64,000 bases of DNA from Elstera sp044372965 (GTDB taxonomy: Bacteria; Pseudomonadota; Alphaproteobacteria; Elsterales; Elsteraceae): contig NZ_JBILQX010000002.1 of assembly GCF_044372965.1 (NCBI RefSeq), positions 1 through 64,000 of the forward strand, read 5' to 3'. A program made the translations under genes and the position numbers. Below, one piece after another: positions 1-8,829 of this stretch. Each line of letters begins with the position of its first letter. Position 1 is the stretch's first letter. The notes under the pieces are model-generated. The model saw nothing but the letters and a program-made list of their open reading frames with translations, was not told the DNA's origin and did no database searches.

Positions 1-1107
1 AGAGGCGAGCATAGGGCGGCGCTCTAAATCCCGTTGCAAGGTCGTCACCGGAAACTGCGCCTGCCGCGCCGCGCGGTCGAGCGCGGTGAGCGGATCGGCC
101 AAGCCTTCCACCGCCGTTACCCGAAGCCCTTCGGCGGCGAGCGGCAGGGTAAAGGTACCAAGCCCGGCGAAAAGGTCCATTACCAGCGCGCGCGGCGGCA
201 CGCCCTCTAAGGCCGCGCGCACCCCGGCGATTAAGACCGCTTCCCCTTCCGTGGTCGCTTGCAGAAACGCCCCTGGCGGCAGGATGGCGCGGGCCGTGTC
301 GAGCATTAGCCAGGGCGCGCGGCGTTCGGCGAGAATTTCGACCGGGCTCGTGGCATCTTTCGACCAAGCGAGCCGCGCCAGATCGAGCCGGTCGGCGACA
401 TCGGCTAAAGCCTCACGTCCGGCCAAATCGGGTTTTTCGAGCCCGACCAGCACGAGATCGAGCCCCGCGCCGGTTTCGGTCATCACCACATCGACCATCC
501 CACCCGGCGGCAGGAGCCGCGCCAGCGCTTCCCGCACCGCCGGAAGGGCTTCGACCAGCGCCGGGCGCAGAATTGGGCAGGCATCGAGCGGTAGGATCGT
601 CGCGGAAGCGGCCTCGTGGAACCCCAAGATCACCCCTTGTGCCGTACGACGCGCGGAAAAACTGGCGCGGCGGCGGCTGGCGGGGGGACTCATCAGCAGG
701 GGCCGCAGGGGCACCGCGTCGAAGTCTGCCCGTTGAAGCGCCCGGCGGATGCGGTCGGTCTTCAGGTCAGCCTGCGCCGCTTCGCTGAGGTGATGCAGGC
801 TACAGCCGCCACAGCGCCCGAAGAGGGTGCAGATCGACGGCACCCGGTCGGGGCTTGCCCCTTCCGCCACCGTTTCAACCCGCCCAGCCCAACCGTCGCC
901 GCGCCGAACGGTGAGGGTCGCCGTTACGGTTTCCCCTGGCAGACCGCCGAGCAGGAACAACGGCACGCCGTCCACCTGCGCCAGCCCATCGCCCTGCACA
1001 CCGATGCGATCGATGGCGACCGTCACCCGCTCGCCGCGCCGATCCTTACCTTTGGGCGCGGGGCGTTTGGCGGGAGCCCGCCGGTTGGAAGAGTTGCGCG
1101 CGCTCAT
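1..1107 (-). CDS. class I SAM-dependent RNA m5U methyltransferase (TrmA/RlmC/RlmD family), 3' part beyond the window
   Basis: Reading the minus strand from the ATG at 1107 gives one open frame to the left edge (about 369 residues, no stop), so the gene is cut by the window. The N-terminus is basic, followed by a TRAM-like RNA-binding beta domain (VTVAIDRIGVQGDGLAQVDG). Next comes a cysteine cluster (CTLFGRCGGCSLHH) typical of the [4Fe-4S] site in RlmD-like enzymes. Near the edge is a SAM-binding motif (VMDLFAGLGTFTLPLA). The family methylates C5 of uridine in 23S rRNA or tRNA; the catalytic Cys lies outside the window, so the exact target is not decided. Its ATG overlaps the epmA stop in an ATGA, suggesting coupled translation. 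Confidence 0.88.
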   Translation of the reverse strand, partial: MSARNSSNRRAPAKRPAPKGKDRRGERVTVAIDRIGVQGDGLAQVDGVPLFLLGGLPGETVTATLTVRRGDGWAGRVETVAEGASPDRVPSICTLFGRCGGCSLHHLSEAAQADLKTDRIRRALQRADFDAVPLRPLLMSPPASRRRASFSARRTAQGVILGFHEAASATILPLDACPILRPALVEALPAVREALARLLPPGGMVDVVMTETGAGLDLVLVGLEKPDLAGREALADVADRLDLARLAWSKDATSPVEILAERRAPWLMLDTARAILPPGAFLQATTEGEAVLIAGVRAALEGVPPRALVMDLFAGLGTFTLPLAAEGLRVTAVEGLADPLTALDRAARQAQFPVTTLQRDLERRPMLAS

Positions 1108-2168
1108 TGAACCTCCGCCCATAAAACATCCGAAAGCCGCTCGGCCCCTGTTGCCAGTAGCACCAGCCGATCAAAGCCTAGGGCGATCCCGGCGGACGCG
1201 GGTAGACCATGGGCGAGGGCCGCGAGGAAATCCTCGTCAATCGGGTAGCGCTCGCCGTAAAGCGCCTGCTTCAGGTCCATATCCGCCACAAAGCGCGCGC
1301 GCTGCTCCTCGGCGTCGGTGAGTTCGCCGAAGGCGTTGGCGAGTTCAACCCCCGCCGCATAAAGCTCGAACCGTTCGGCAAGACGCGGGTCTTCGGGTTT
1401 CGGACGGGCGAGGGCCGCCATTGAAATCGGGTAATCGATCAAGAAGGTCGGGCGGTCGCGGCCCAAATGCGGTTCGATGAAATCGAACATCAGCCGGAAA
1501 ACAATATCGTCCCACCGGTCATCGTCGGCCACGCGCACACCGAGGCGCAGCGCCTCTTGCGCGAGGATTGCCGCCGCTGGGGCGTCGCTGCCGGGCTGTT
1601 TTGGATCGGGGGCGCTTGCCAGCAGATCAATCTCGCAGAATTTCTGGAAGGCCTCGGCCACGGTCAGGCGCTCGAAGGGCTCGGTAACAGCAACCGTGAG
1701 ATCGCCCCGGCGCAAAGGTTCGCCCGCCGTCACCGCCCGAATGAGGCCTTCGCAATCGGCCATCAAATCGCGGTAATTGGCCCCAACGCGGTACCATTCC
1801 AGCATGGTGAATTCCGGCGAATGAGTGTCGGAGCCCTCGCGGTCGCGCCACACATGGCCGAGCGCATAAATTTGCCGCTCCCCCGCCGCCAGAAGCTTTT
1901 TCATCGTGAATTCGGGCGAGGTGTGCAGATAGCGCCGCAGCGCCGTGCCCTCGGGCCGGTGCAAATCGGCGGCCACCGCGTGCAAATGCGGCTCCAATCC
2001 GGGCGAGACTTGCAGCGCGGGCGGATCGACTTCCAAAAAACCGCGTGCGTGGAAAAAATCGCGCGTCTGCCGCAGCATCGCGGCGCGCTGGTGTAGAAAG
2101 GCGCGTTTGCGCGCAAAACGGTCGGGCCGCCACCAGGGGGCGGCGATGGGACGGGGGCTCTCACTCAT
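1104..2168 (-). CDS. epmA: EF-P--(R)-beta-lysine ligase EpmA (PoxA/GenX, class II lysyl-tRNA synthetase paralogue)
   Basis: 354 residues from the ATG at 2168; an upstream in-frame extension to 2348 has no family resemblance and runs through the RTX gene's terminator. The protein is a stand-alone class II aaRS catalytic core without an anticodon-binding domain. Visible motifs are the motif 2 region (YLHTSPEFTMKKLL, then ALGHVWRDREGSDTHSPEFT) and motif 3 (GIALGFDRLVLLATG) near the C-terminus, with AGVELANAFGELTD before it. The family attaches beta-lysine to a conserved lysine of elongation factor P, which relieves polyproline stalling. Its stop overlaps the start of the RNA methyltransferase (ATGA), making a two-gene translation-related unit. 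EpmB and EF-P are not in the window. Confidence 0.92.
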   Translation of the reverse strand: MSESPRPIAAPWWRPDRFARKRAFLHQRAAMLRQTRDFFHARGFLEVDPPALQVSPGLEPHLHAVAADLHRPEGTALRRYLHTSPEFTMKKLLAAGERQIYALGHVWRDREGSDTHSPEFTMLEWYRVGANYRDLMADCEGLIRAVTAGEPLRRGDLTVAVTEPFERLTVAEAFQKFCEIDLLASAPDPKQPGSDAPAAAILAQEALRLGVRVADDDRWDDIVFRLMFDFIEPHLGRDRPTFLIDYPISMAALARPKPEDPRLAERFELYAAGVELANAFGELTDAEEQRARFVADMDLKQALYGERYPIDEDFLAALAHGLPASAGIALGFDRLVLLATGAERLSDVLWAEVQ

Positions 2169-2204
2169 CCAGCATGCTTGGCCTAAGCGCGCCCCAAAAA
2201 GCAA

Positions 2205-2236
2205 GGCCGTCTTCCCACTTTCGTAGAAAGACGGCC
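2205..2236 (-). terminator. Rho-independent terminator of the RTX-like gene
   Basis: Inverted arms GGCCGTCTT (2205-2213) and AAGACGGCC (2228-2236). Reading the minus strand, the hairpin is followed by a short T-run (complement of 2196-2200). It sits 25 bp past the stop of the surface protein gene and before epmA. Confidence 0.8.
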
Positions 2237-2260
2237 CCGATATAGGTTTAACCTTAGGCG

Positions 2261-4387
2261 TTAGGCGAGAACGAAGTTGCCCGCCACCAGCGCATTCGCG
2301 GTAATGCCGGTGAACGTGCCGATCAGATGGATTTCCGCCACCTGCCACGCGCCATCGTTATTGCCACCCGCAGCGGCTGCGTCCGACGCGAGGTAGAGGA
2401 AGGCACTGCCGTTCTGATAGCCGAGCAGATAGGCCGATTGGCCCGCGCCCGCCGCTTGGATCTGGGTGTAGGTATCGGCGGCCGTGCCGTTGGTCAGCGC
2501 CTTCAGCAACTCCGAACCATTCGCCGAGAGGGAAAGATCGCCCCCCGTCGCGCCGCTGGTGAGCGCGACGCCCGACTGCAGCACGATTACATCGGTGTTC
2601 GCCGACGTGACGGTGCCGACCAAATAAGCCCCGCCGCCTGCCGCAGCGACGGAGGTATCCGCGCCAAACACCGGGTTGAGCCCGCCAGCGGTCGCCGCCG
2701 TCGTCAATAGCGAGGACAGGACCACCACGTCGGCATTGGTTGCGCCCGCGGTGAAGCCGGCGATGGTGTCGCGGTTGGTTTCAAGTGTAATGCCATTGAG
2801 GTTCACCCGGTCGATGAAGGCATCCGCCGCCGTCCCAACCGTGAGCACATCGATGCCAAGCCCGCCTTCCAGCGTATCGGCACCCGCACCGCCCGCGAGC
2901 GTATCATTGCCGATACCGCCCAGGAGCGAATCATTATTGCCCGTGCCGGTAACATTGAAAGCACCGTTGCTTTCAGCGCCGCCGTTCCAAATCAGCGTTG
3001 CCGTGCCGGTCGAGCCGGAGGCATTGACCGTGAGCGACGATCCCGCCGCCACCAGCGAATCCTTGGCGACATAGTTGAAGGCAAGGTTCGAGCCGGTTAG
3101 CGTCAGCGTTTCGACATTGGTGACATTGTCGAGGTCGGCGGTGGAGCTCCAACCGCTGTTGAAAATCGTATCCGCGCCCGCGCCGCCATCGATCGTATCG
3201 CTGGACGTGAGCACGCCAACGCCCGCAAACGTGAAGCTATCGGCCCCCGCGCTGCCCGTTACCGAATGGGCGACGCCGCCATCGACGTAGGAGAAGGTAC
3301 CGCCGTAGGTGCTGGCGACGATTTTGGTCGCAACCCCAGCATTGCCGCTGTCGGTTAGCGTCAGCGAGCCCGTGCCTTTAATATTCACCGTCGCGGCAAT
3401 CGTATTAATCGCGCCCAACTGGGTGGCATTCGCGCCAGTCGTGGTGAGATCCAGCACTTCCAGACCCGTGGCATTGCCGTAGGTGATGCTGGAGCCGGTC
3501 GTCACATTGTTGAGGTTCAGCGACAGCACGTTGGAGGTCGCGCTATCGTTAACCAGAGTGAAGACCTGCGCGCCGTTCACGCCGTTCAGCGTATAGGTGG
3601 GGGCCGCAATCAGCAGCGCGGTGGGATCGAGCGATCCGCCTTGCATCGACGTGCCGGTAAAGCTGGTGCCCGAAATCGTGACCGACTTCGCCCCGGAAAT
3701 CGCGGCGAACGACATGGTTCCAGCGAAGCTTTGCAGCGTGATGGTTTCGATATTCTGCACAATCGGCGCGCCAATGTTCGACGTTACGAAGGCCGACAGG
3801 CTATCGTTATCGCTGGTCGATCCATCGGAAATGATCACCGCCGACGACAGGAAACTCCCCCCGCCAATGGTATCGTTATTCGCCGACAGATAGGTCTTGG
3901 TGCCCGACTTATCGGTGCCAAGATTCGAATTCGTATTGTTCAAGTTCGCCGTGCTGGCGGTGAGGTTGAACGCGCTGCCTGCCGTGCTGGACACGCGGCC
4001 TTCATCAACGCCGTACATTACATAATGCTGAATGGCGTTCTTGAAGAAGCCCGCATTAATCGCCGACGCGACATCCGGGTTGGCGGCAAGATAGGCTTGG
4101 GCATTGAAGGTTGCGAGGCTGGCGTTCGGCACGCGCGCTTCGTAAACACCGATCAACGCGTAATGTTCATAAACGCTGCTGAAAACGCCCTTATTCACGG
4201 CATTCAGCACATCGATATTGTTTTCTGCGTAATATTTGGAATCGAAAATCGCATTCGGATTCCGCAACTCGCGCGCACCAAAGCGCTGAAAGTGATCGAG
4301 ACCACTGACAACCAGCCGCTGCGAGATCGCCTGCAAGACATCGGGATTTTGCTGGATATAGTAGGTTTCGTTAAAAGTTATAGACAT
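2261..4387 (-). CDS. secreted RTX-type/hemolysin-like calcium-binding surface protein
   Basis: 708 residues, low in charge and rich in Ser, Thr, Ala, Gly and Asn, with no signal peptide. The first ~130 residues hold three tandem ~45-residue repeats of the pattern YY-x-NPDV-x-A then HY-x-x-G-x-x-E-x-R (starting near residues 9, 53 and 97). The middle is a long beta-solenoid-like stretch. Near residues 480-520 are RTX nonapeptides (GGIGNDTLAGGAGADTLEGG) that bind calcium in this family. The last ~60 residues are hydrophobic and weakly charged, as in C-terminal type I secretion signals. I infer export by a type I secretion system to the cell surface or medium, possibly as an S-layer or adhesin. 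No secretion genes are adjacent. Function is not known. Confidence 0.75.
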   Translation of the reverse strand: MSITFNETYYIQQNPDVLQAISQRLVVSGLDHFQRFGARELRNPNAIFDSKYYAENNIDVLNAVNKGVFSSVYEHYALIGVYEARVPNASLATFNAQAYLAANPDVASAINAGFFKNAIQHYVMYGVDEGRVSSTAGSAFNLTASTANLNNTNSNLGTDKSGTKTYLSANNDTIGGGSFLSSAVIISDGSTSDNDSLSAFVTSNIGAPIVQNIETITLQSFAGTMSFAAISGAKSVTISGTSFTGTSMQGGSLDPTALLIAAPTYTLNGVNGAQVFTLVNDSATSNVLSLNLNNVTTGSSITYGNATGLEVLDLTTTGANATQLGAINTIAATVNIKGTGSLTLTDSGNAGVATKIVASTYGGTFSYVDGGVAHSVTGSAGADSFTFAGVGVLTSSDTIDGGAGADTIFNSGWSSTADLDNVTNVETLTLTGSNLAFNYVAKDSLVAAGSSLTVNASGSTGTATLIWNGGAESNGAFNVTGTGNNDSLLGGIGNDTLAGGAGADTLEGGLGIDVLTVGTAADAFIDRVNLNGITLETNRDTIAGFTAGATNADVVVLSSLLTTAATAGGLNPVFGADTSVAAAGGGAYLVGTVTSANTDVIVLQSGVALTSGATGGDLSLSANGSELLKALTNGTAADTYTQIQAAGAGQSAYLLGYQNGSAFLYLASDAAAAGGNNDGAWQVAEIHLIGTFTGITANALVAGNFVLA

Positions 4388-4468
4388 GTCAGCCTCCTAC
4401 GTGATGACGCTTCTGTATCACAAGAAGTATGACACGGCTAGCACCCCGATAAAAAAATTCGTATGACC

Positions 4469-4497
4469 AAAAAAACCCCACCGAAGCGGGTTTTTTT
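4469..4497 (-). terminator. bidirectional-looking terminator downstream of the chemoreceptor fossil
   Basis: A-rich/C arm AAAAAAACCCC and GCGGG followed by seven T form a short stem flanked by A- and T-runs, so it could act on either strand. It lies 3' of the fossil chemoreceptor tail (4531-4599) and 80 bp upstream of the RTX-like gene. Confidence 0.65.
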
Positions 4498-4530
4498 GGA
4501 GCCGAAGCATCTTGTGATGATCGCGCCGCC

Positions 4531-4599
4531 CTATGCCGCCCTCACTTCGCCCAGAAAGGCGCTCACCGCCTGCTTAAGCTCCGCTGCGGTACGATTGAG
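4531..4599 (-). pseudogene. 3' fossil of a third methyl-accepting chemotaxis protein gene
   Basis: The last 22 codons before a TAG stop at 4531 read LNRTAAELKQAVSAFLGEVRAA (two segments: LNRTAAELKQAV, SAFLGEVRAA). The neighbouring receptor ends LNRTASHLDEAV, SSFLSSIRAA; 13 of 22 residues are identical, including the terminal RAA. Upstream in the same frame the similarity stops at once and the sequence becomes AT-rich without family features. An open frame back to a TTG at 4788 exists but begins on the stop of the next receptor and looks fortuitous. Best reading: a tandem chemoreceptor copy was deleted, leaving its tail and terminator. Confidence 0.65.
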
Positions 4600-4784
4600 G
4601 CTATCTTTTGGGAACCTTAGCGACCAACCCGACATACGGTCGCATATCATAAACCAACCAAATAAAGTGAGATTACAGACAAAACCCAAATAATTTCTAT
4701 CTGCCGGAATAAAAGCCGAGGTCACTTCTCGAAAAAAAGCCGATTTTCCATCAGAAAATGGCAAATCGGCATTCCAACGGACCG

Positions 4785-6464
4785 TCAAGCCGCGCGAATT
4801 GAGGACAGAAACGAGGATACTGCTTCGTCGAGATGGGACGCGGTGCGGTTCAGCCCTGCCGCAGCCGAATTGACCGCTTGGGCCGCAGCGCCGGTATCAT
4901 TGGCCGCGCCCTGCATGCGCTGGACATTATCCGTCACAATATCGGTTCCTGCCGCCGCTTCTTGCACATTGCGGGCAATTTCCCCCGTGGCCGCGCCTTG
5001 CTGGCCCACGGCGGCGGCGACAGTCGTGCTGAGTTCGCTCATCCGCCGAATAATATCGGCGATTTGCAGGACCCGGTCGACCGCAAGGCCCGTACCGTTT
5101 TGGATGGCGGTAATCTGCGCCTGAATTTCCTCGGTTGCCCGGGCGGTTTGACTGGCGAGACTTTTGACTTCCGACGCCACAACCGAAAAGCCCTTCCCAG
5201 CCTCGCCCGCCCGCGCCGCTTCGATTGTGGCATTCAACGCCAGCAGGTTCGTTTGCCCGGCGATATCGGTAATCAGGCGAACAACATCGCCGATTTGCCC
5301 GGTCGTCTGCCGCAAGGTCTCAATTGCGCTGGTGGTCGCATCCGCCGCCTGGACCCCTTCGGCCGCAATCGTCACGGAAAGGCTTGTTTGGCGTGTTATT
5401 TCACTGATGGAACTGCTCAATTCTTCTGTGGCCGACGCGACGGTTTGCACGTTTGCAGCCGTTTGATCCGCAGCCGCGAATGCTGCTTGCGCTTGATGGA
5501 TGGTGCTTTCGACGGTGGCGCGCAATGCCGTCGCCCCACGCCCTAAACCCGATGCAGCCGCCACGGTTTCCTGCATCAAGGCGCCCACGCTCCGCTCGAA
5601 CTGTTCGGCGAGACTGAGCATCGCCGCACGTTTTTCCTGCCCGGCGCGAATCTCGGCTTCCCGTTGGTCGGCCTGAAGCTGGCGGTTCTGCTCGGCTTGC
5701 CCCTTAAATTGCTCCAATGCGCTCGCAAGAGCCCCCAATTCGTCCCGCCGGCCGACACCGGGTACGCTGCCCGCAAGATCGCCCGCCGCAACCCGTGTCA
5801 TCGCCCCGGTGATCAGGTTCAGCGGGGTAATGATTCCCCGCCGCGCCACGAAGGCCGACCCGATAAGCCCGAGAAGGATTCCCGAAACACCAAAGATTAG
5901 CGCGTACCGATCTGCGTCATCGGCATAAGTCAAGAAATCCTTGGCCTGATCTTCAACAATCTTGTTATTACGATTTTCGATCTCACGTAAATCTTGCCGA
6001 ATAGCCGCGACCACAGAGATCTGCGCAAAGGCTTCCGATTCGGCCTTCGATAAACCGCTCGAACTGCCGTCATGGGTCATTGCCAGGATTGCAAGATAGG
6101 CTTTTTCATAGGCTTGGAGTCGGGTGACGATGGCCGCGATATTCGTGCGATCCGCCGGATCAACAGCCCCCGCTTGTAACTGGTCTAGCCGGACTCGAAG
6201 GCGCTTGAGTTCGTCGGCAGCCGTCGCCTCCATGGCTTTACGGTCTGTGGAGATCAGGTCGAGCGGCAGGAACTCGACGGCGCGCGCGAAAGAGAGAAGA
6301 TTAGCCGTTGCCCGCCCGGCTGCGTTCAACTGTTGAACGGCGGCAAGTTCGGCTTCGAACCGCATCCGACCTTCTTTGAGCGCCGCGCGGGAGAGGGCCA
6401 CCATGCCTGCCGTCAGCAAGCAGAGGCAAATCACGAGGCCAAAAATTTTATGCCCAATCTTCAT
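4785..6464 (-). CDS. methyl-accepting chemotaxis protein (copy 1)
   Basis: 559 residues from ATG 6464 (MKIGHKIFGL), chosen over an in-frame codon at 6482 because GGGAAAGGGA sits about 7 bases upstream and the paralogue starts identically. TM1 is about residues 8-28, then a ~155-residue helical periplasmic sensor region, TM2 about 188-207, HAMP about 208-260, and a cytoplasmic signalling domain with the conserved hairpin tip (QTNLLALNATIEAARAGEAG). It should bind a signal in the periplasm and control CheA through CheW. Ligand unknown. No che genes are nearby. The upstream region is AT-rich and carries two palindromes. Near-identical signalling domain to the next receptor points to tandem duplication. 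Confidence 0.93.
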   Translation of the reverse strand: MKIGHKIFGLVICLCLLTAGMVALSRAALKEGRMRFEAELAAVQQLNAAGRATANLLSFARAVEFLPLDLISTDRKAMEATAADELKRLRVRLDQLQAGAVDPADRTNIAAIVTRLQAYEKAYLAILAMTHDGSSSGLSKAESEAFAQISVVAAIRQDLREIENRNNKIVEDQAKDFLTYADDADRYALIFGVSGILLGLIGSAFVARRGIITPLNLITGAMTRVAAGDLAGSVPGVGRRDELGALASALEQFKGQAEQNRQLQADQREAEIRAGQEKRAAMLSLAEQFERSVGALMQETVAAASGLGRGATALRATVESTIHQAQAAFAAADQTAANVQTVASATEELSSSISEITRQTSLSVTIAAEGVQAADATTSAIETLRQTTGQIGDVVRLITDIAGQTNLLALNATIEAARAGEAGKGFSVVASEVKSLASQTARATEEIQAQITAIQNGTGLAVDRVLQIADIIRRMSELSTTVAAAVGQQGAATGEIARNVQEAAAGTDIVTDNVQRMQGAANDTGAAAQAVNSAAAGLNRTASHLDEAVSSFLSSIRAA

Positions 6465-6840
6465 CGAACGTCCCTTTCCCATTTAGCACCCAAGGCACAG
6501 TGCGATTGACTGTAAAATCAAATATTTAATTTTTCATAAAAAATCAAAAGTATCATTAGAAATTATGTTAAGCTTTTTTTACAAGTAATGACAAAAAAAT
6601 TATTGCATTGAGGAAATTTAGGAAACCCCCTCCTTTGCAGGAGTGATTAATATCGATTCGACTAAACGAATATTATTAATTGAATACATTTGAATGCGTA
6701 TTTTTTGCCAACCCCCACCTCCAAACCATTCCAAAAATGTTAATCTAAACAAACGCTTGTCTAGACATGCGTCAAAATGGATCATCTAGATGACAAGAAT
6801 ATACCCAAAGGAACCACACCAGACCGCAGAAATGTTACAG
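6465..6840. other. AT-rich intergenic region upstream of chemoreceptor copy 1
   Basis: About 375 bp without a credible gene, strongly AT-rich against its GC-rich surroundings, with many A/T runs. It should hold the promoter of the receptor starting at 6464. Two CTAG-centred palindromes lie at 6753-6772 and 6782-6793 (listed separately). Confidence 0.7.
6753..6793. promoter_or_regulatory. pair of CTAG-centred palindromes, possible operator
   Basis: ACGC-T-TGTCTAGACA-T-GCGT (6753-6772) is a 20-bp dyad with one mismatched pair. TCATCTAGATGA (6782-6793) is a perfect 12-bp palindrome. The centres are 25 bp apart. They lie about 290 bp upstream of chemoreceptor copy 1 and past the terminator of copy 2. 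The binding protein is unknown. Confidence 0.4.
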
Positions 6841-6870
6841 AAAAAACCCAGCATCGGTGGCGATGCCGGG
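6841..6870 (-). terminator. Rho-independent terminator of chemoreceptor copy 2
   Basis: Stem CCCAGCATCG (6847-6856) / CGATGCCGGG (6861-6870) with a GTGG loop and one mismatch, followed on the minus strand by six T (complement of 6841-6846). It separates the two receptor transcripts. Confidence 0.82.
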
Positions 6871-6908
6871 CGAGGATAGTCAGACATAAATTTCGGGGAA
6901 GCGGGACT

Positions 6909-8588
6909 TTAGGCCGCGCGGATCGAGGATAAAAAGAGGGCGACCGCCTCATCAAGGTGGGTGGCGGTCCGGTTCAGCCCCGCCGCCGCCGAACTCACCG
7001 CTTGGGCGGCCGAGCCGGTATCATTAGCGGCACCGTGCATTCGGTTGACGTTATCGGTGACGATATCCGTTCCGGCTGCAGCCTCCTGCACGTTCCGAGC
7101 AATCTCCCCGGTTGCTGCGCCTTGCTGGCCGACGGCGGCCGCAACAGTCGTGCTAAGATCGTTCATCCGCCGAATCACATCGGAAATATGCGTGACCATC
7201 TCCACCGCCGAACCTGTTTCAGACTGGATTGCGGCGATTTGGGTTTGGATTTCGCTGGTCGCCCGGGCGGTTTGACTGGCCAGCGTTTTCACCTCACTCG
7301 CAACCACCGCAAAGCCCCGACCCGCATCGCCTGCGCGCGCGGCTTCAATGGTGGCATTGAGGGCCAAAAGATTGGTCTGTTCGGCAATTTCTTGAATCAA
7401 CCGTACAACATGGCCGATTCGGCCGGTGGATTCCGCCAAGGTGCCGATTGTCTCGCTGGTGGCAGTTGCCGCCTGCACGCCCTCTTCCGCCAAAAGAACC
7501 GATTGGCTGGCTTGGCGGGTGATTTCGGAAATCGAACTGCTCAATTCCTCGGTGGCCGAGGCGACCGTCTGGACATTGCCGGTCGTTTGATCAGCAGCGG
7601 TTGCGGCTTGCGAGGCTTGCCGCGCCGCCGTTTCAGCCGTTTGCGACAGGGCCTGTGCCCGCGCGCCTAAGCCTTCAGAGGCTTCGAGGGTTTCGCGTAC
7701 TAGGGCGCCGATACTTTGTTCGAACTGTTCGGCGAGGGCGAGCATGGCGAGGCGCTTTTCCTCGCTCGCCCGCTCTTCCGCCGCGCGGCGCTCGGCCTCC
7801 AGGCGCAAATTGGTCTCGGCTTGTGCTTTGAACCGATCCAGCGCGTCAGCGAGCCGTCCCAACTCGTCCCGCCGTTTCAGCCCCGGAATTTCAAGGGTCA
7901 GATCGCCCCCGGCCACGCGCCCCATGGCATCGGTAATCCGGGCGAGCGGGCCGGTAATGCCGCGCCGGGCGACAAGCAGCGAGCCCAACAGCCCCAGCGC
8001 AATCCCGGCGAGGCCAAACCCCTTCAGCACCGTATCGGAGTCGCTCGCCGCTATGCGGAACTCCGTCTTCGCGGCATTCACGATCTTGCTATTGCGATCT
8101 TCAATCTCGGTCAGCTTGCGCCGCAGCGCCGCTACCACCCGCCGCTGCGCCATAACCGCCTCAAGCGCCTGCGCCCGACCGTCGGCTGCCCCGTCTTTAG
8201 TCAGAGTGATGATCGATAAATAGGCTTTTTCGTACCCATCAAGGCGCTCACGGAACTCGGCAACAGAGGTTTTATCGTCGGGATCGGCAGCGTTGCGCTC
8301 CAACTGATCCAGCCGCTCGCGCAGCCGCCCAAGCTCGTCCGTGGCGGCGGCTTCAAACGCTGCTCGGTCGCCGCTCGGCAGATCGAGCGGCATATACTCT
8401 ACCGTTCGGGCGAAGGAGAGTAAGTGGGCGGTGGCCCGGCCCGCCGAATAGACCTGCTGGGTCGCCTGCGCCACCACTTCAAAGCGCTGGGTGGCATCGC
8501 TCAACGTGGCCACCGCCAGCGCCACCATGCCGCCGATCAGTAGGCACAAAAAAATGACGACGCCCACAACCTTGTGACCAATTTTCAT
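6909..8588 (-). CDS. methyl-accepting chemotaxis protein (copy 2)
   Basis: 559 residues from ATG 8588 (MKIGHKVVGV), preceded by AGGAGCGGAGCG; an in-frame extension to 8642 is not needed. Same architecture and same length as copy 1: TM1, ~155-residue sensor, TM2, HAMP, signalling domain with tip QTNLLALNATIEAARAGDAG. The C-terminal half is almost the same as copy 1, whereas the sensor halves differ clearly (for example LSDATQRFEVVAQATQQVYS against LKEGRMRFEAELAAVQQLNA). I infer a tandem duplication followed by divergence of ligand range. It has its own terminator, so the two receptors are probably separate transcripts. Confidence 0.93.
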   Translation of the reverse strand: MKIGHKVVGVVIFLCLLIGGMVALAVATLSDATQRFEVVAQATQQVYSAGRATAHLLSFARTVEYMPLDLPSGDRAAFEAAATDELGRLRERLDQLERNAADPDDKTSVAEFRERLDGYEKAYLSIITLTKDGAADGRAQALEAVMAQRRVVAALRRKLTEIEDRNSKIVNAAKTEFRIAASDSDTVLKGFGLAGIALGLLGSLLVARRGITGPLARITDAMGRVAGGDLTLEIPGLKRRDELGRLADALDRFKAQAETNLRLEAERRAAEERASEEKRLAMLALAEQFEQSIGALVRETLEASEGLGARAQALSQTAETAARQASQAATAADQTTGNVQTVASATEELSSSISEITRQASQSVLLAEEGVQAATATSETIGTLAESTGRIGHVVRLIQEIAEQTNLLALNATIEAARAGDAGRGFAVVASEVKTLASQTARATSEIQTQIAAIQSETGSAVEMVTHISDVIRRMNDLSTTVAAAVGQQGAATGEIARNVQEAAAGTDIVTDNVNRMHGAANDTGSAAQAVSSAAAGLNRTATHLDEAVALFLSSIRAA

Positions 8589-8780
8589 CGCTCCGCTCCT
8601 CTTGCCTGATCTGGTGCGAGGAATAGGGCGGTTCCGGGCCATGCCGGACGCCTAACCTGACCAGACGGTCAAGCAATACTTACGCCATACCCGCTTCCGA
8701 TATCCATTCAAACTTTCGAGTCGCGTCTTAGCAAGTTTGCCTTGATTAATTTTTAGCTAAACGCGCCGCCAAACGAGAAA

Positions 8781-8802
8781 GGGGGAGGCTTGCGCCTCCC
8801 CC
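8781..8802 (-). terminator. Rho-independent terminator of the rimP-nusA-ylxR-infB operon
   Basis: GGGGGAGGC (8781-8789) and GCCTCCCCC (8794-8802) form a strong stem just past the infB stop, followed on the minus strand by TTTCTCGTTT. Confidence 0.85.
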
Positions 8803-8829
8803 TATTCAAAAACCGAACTCTTGGCCGGG

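Noticed and set aside
4600..4788. TTG-started extension of the chemoreceptor fossil frame
   Set aside because: The start codon overlaps the stop of the neighbouring receptor, the segment is AT-rich and shows no receptor similarity.
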